A DNA stretch of 16,134 nt, taken from positions 1 through 16,134 of the forward strand of contig CAKTUT010000017.1 in NCBI GenBank assembly GCA_934621665.1, in the 5' to 3' direction. The DNA is from an uncultured Oscillospiraceae bacterium. GTDB lineage: Bacteria > Bacillota > Clostridia > Oscillospirales > Oscillospiraceae. Below, in pieces: positions 15,498 through 16,134 of the stretch; position 1 is the first letter of the stretch, and each line of letters begins with the position of its first letter. Under the pieces are notes generated by a model that was not told the DNA's origin, ran no database searches, and saw nothing but the letters and a program-made list of their open reading frames with translations. A program made the translations under genes and the position numbers.

Positions 15498-16031
15498 ATG
15501 GTTTATACAACACAATATGCTTCGCCGCTTGGCGCAATCACGCTGGCCTGCGACGAGACGGCGATCATTGGCCTGTGGTTTAATGGGCAGAAGTATTATG
15601 GAAATATTCTACCGGAGCAGACGGAAGAATCGGAACATTCGCTGCTGCGCGATGCAGAACGCTGGCTGGACGTCTACTTTTCCGGGCACGCGCCGGATTT
15701 TACACCGCCGCTGCGTTATGATGCTACCCCTTTTCGGAAACAGGTCTGCGATATCATGCTGACAATCCCTTATGGCAAAACCATGACCTACGGTGAAATT
15801 GCTGCCGAGGTCGCACGGCAGCATGGACTTGAGAAAATGTCCGCACAGGCAGTCGGCGGCGCGGTCGGACATAATCCGATTTCTCTGATCATTCCCTGTC
15901 ACCGGGTTGTCGGAGCGAACGGAAGCCTCACGGGCTATGCCGGTGGTGTTGAACGCAAAGTGAAGCTGCTGAAATTGGAGCGCGCTGATATGAGCGGCTT
16001 TTTCGTGCCGAAGAGAGGTACGGCTCAATGA
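15498..16031 (+). CDS. ogt: Methylated-DNA--protein-cysteine methyltransferase (Ogt type)
   Basis: This suicide repair protein takes alkyl groups from O6-alkylguanine onto its own cysteine. The 177-residue protein has a degenerate N-terminal domain and the C-terminal DNA-binding domain with FRKQVCDIMLTIPYGKTMTYGEIA. The active-site motif IPCHRVVG has Cys134, and GSLTGYAGGVERK follows. The arginine that usually flips the damaged base (in the ARAVGGA motif) is a glutamine here (Gln117 in AQAVGGA). I believe this variant occurs in other Firmicute Ogt proteins. ATG 15498 has GGAGG at 15486-15490. The C terminus FFVPKRGTAQ is a natural family ending. Confidence 0.94.
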   Translation: MVYTTQYASPLGAITLACDETAIIGLWFNGQKYYGNILPEQTEESEHSLLRDAERWLDVYFSGHAPDFTPPLRYDATPFRKQVCDIMLTIPYGKTMTYGEIAAEVARQHGLEKMSAQAVGGAVGHNPISLIIPCHRVVGANGSLTGYAGGVERKVKLLKLERADMSGFFVPKRGTAQ

Positions 16032-16134
16032 ACTGAATACCTGGGGCTGCCCGCGCCACCGGAATCTGACCGGGTGGCGGCAAAAACCGAGCCGTATCCG
16101 GGACGGTGGACAACGCATTTTGTCATCAGCAGTC
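16032..16134 (+). pseudogene. Coding-like segment after ogt, possibly a truncated or frameshifted gene (runs off the window)
   Basis: Reading on in the ogt frame past its TGA gives 34 stop-free residues beginning TEYLGLPAPPES, then DRVAAKTEPYPGRW and THFVISS. This looks like real protein rather than shadow sequence. From memory it resembles the late part of DUF5655-type proteins (the 'PYPGRWTHH' neighbourhood), which would make it the tail of a gene whose front is missing. No ATG lies in this frame; a GTG occurs at 16074. The ATG at 16028-16030 overlapping the ogt stop would enter this frame only if one A were removed near 16031. It could be a remnant, a frameshifted gene or a GTG-started gene; the window ends too soon to tell. 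Confidence 0.35.

Noticed and set aside
16040..16115. A GC-rich stem (GCCACCGG with CCGGGTGGC) and some strings that recall a cobalamin riboswitch.
   Set aside because: The conserved B12-box (GCCACTG) and the surrounding core are absent on both strands, and no cobalamin gene follows. The stem has no T run, so it is not a convincing terminator either. A coding reading explains the segment better.
1..16134. CRISPR arrays, insertion sequences, tRNA or rRNA genes, and phage or defence genes.
   Set aside because: No regularly spaced repeats, transposase-like frames, terminal inverted repeats with target duplications, or tRNA-like folds were seen on reading both strands. Nearly all the DNA is taken up by recognisable metabolic, regulatory or repair genes.

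Overview
The window is about 16 kb of fairly GC-rich DNA, densely packed with genes. Its first 13.6 kb is one plus-strand run of cobalamin (vitamin B12) genes. Strong purine-rich ribosome binding sites, short overlaps between genes, a TTG and a GTG start, an oxygen-independent corrin pathway (CbiD and CbiG present, no CobG or CobNST) and a FecCD-type importer without TonB-linked parts point to an anaerobic Gram-positive bacterium. A Clostridia/Oscillospiraceae-like gut organism is my best guess. That taxonomic call rests on gene style and remembered protein resemblance, not on a marker gene.

Layout. Bases 1-77 are the end of an upstream gene, possibly the solute-binding protein of the transporter that follows. 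94-1876 encodes a FecCD/BtuC-type permease and its ATPase. 1887-13643 then encodes in order: CbiL (CobI), CbiA, CbiC, CbiD, CbiF (CobM), CbiG, CbiH (CobJ), a CbiJ-CbiE-CbiT fusion, CbiB, a CobD-like PLP enzyme and CbiP (CobQ). Gaps are 16 nt or less, or the genes overlap, so this is almost certainly one transcript. Its promoter (and any B12 riboswitch) lies upstream of the window. The run ends at a strong hairpin (13654-13698) that also serves a convergent LysR-type regulator gene (13702-14592, minus strand). An AT-rich 215-nt spacer separates the regulator from a divergent pair of DNA alkylation-repair genes: an AlkA-like HhH-GPD glycosylase and an Ogt-type O6-alkylguanine-DNA alkyltransferase. 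The last 100 bases read, in the ogt frame, as a protein-like segment without a proper start.

How the genes work together. Starting from cobalt-precorrin-2, CbiL, CbiH, CbiF, CbiG, CbiD, CbiJ, CbiT, CbiE and CbiC carry the ring through methylation, contraction, reduction, decarboxylation and methyl migration to cobyrinate. CbiA and CbiP amidate it to cobyric acid. The CobD-like enzyme probably makes the aminopropanol phosphate that CbiB attaches. Not in the window are the cobaltochelatase (CbiK/CbiX), the corrinoid adenosyltransferase, and the nucleotide-loop genes (CobU, CobS, CobT, CobC).

The points most worth a second look are the three-domain CbiJ-E-T polypeptide carrying three consecutive pathway steps, the 24-bp imperfect palindrome laid over the -35 region of the repair-gene promoter next to the divergent LysR gene, and the orphan coding-like segment after ogt. 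I found no new defence or mobile system here. Most of the window is a well-known pathway in a compact arrangement.
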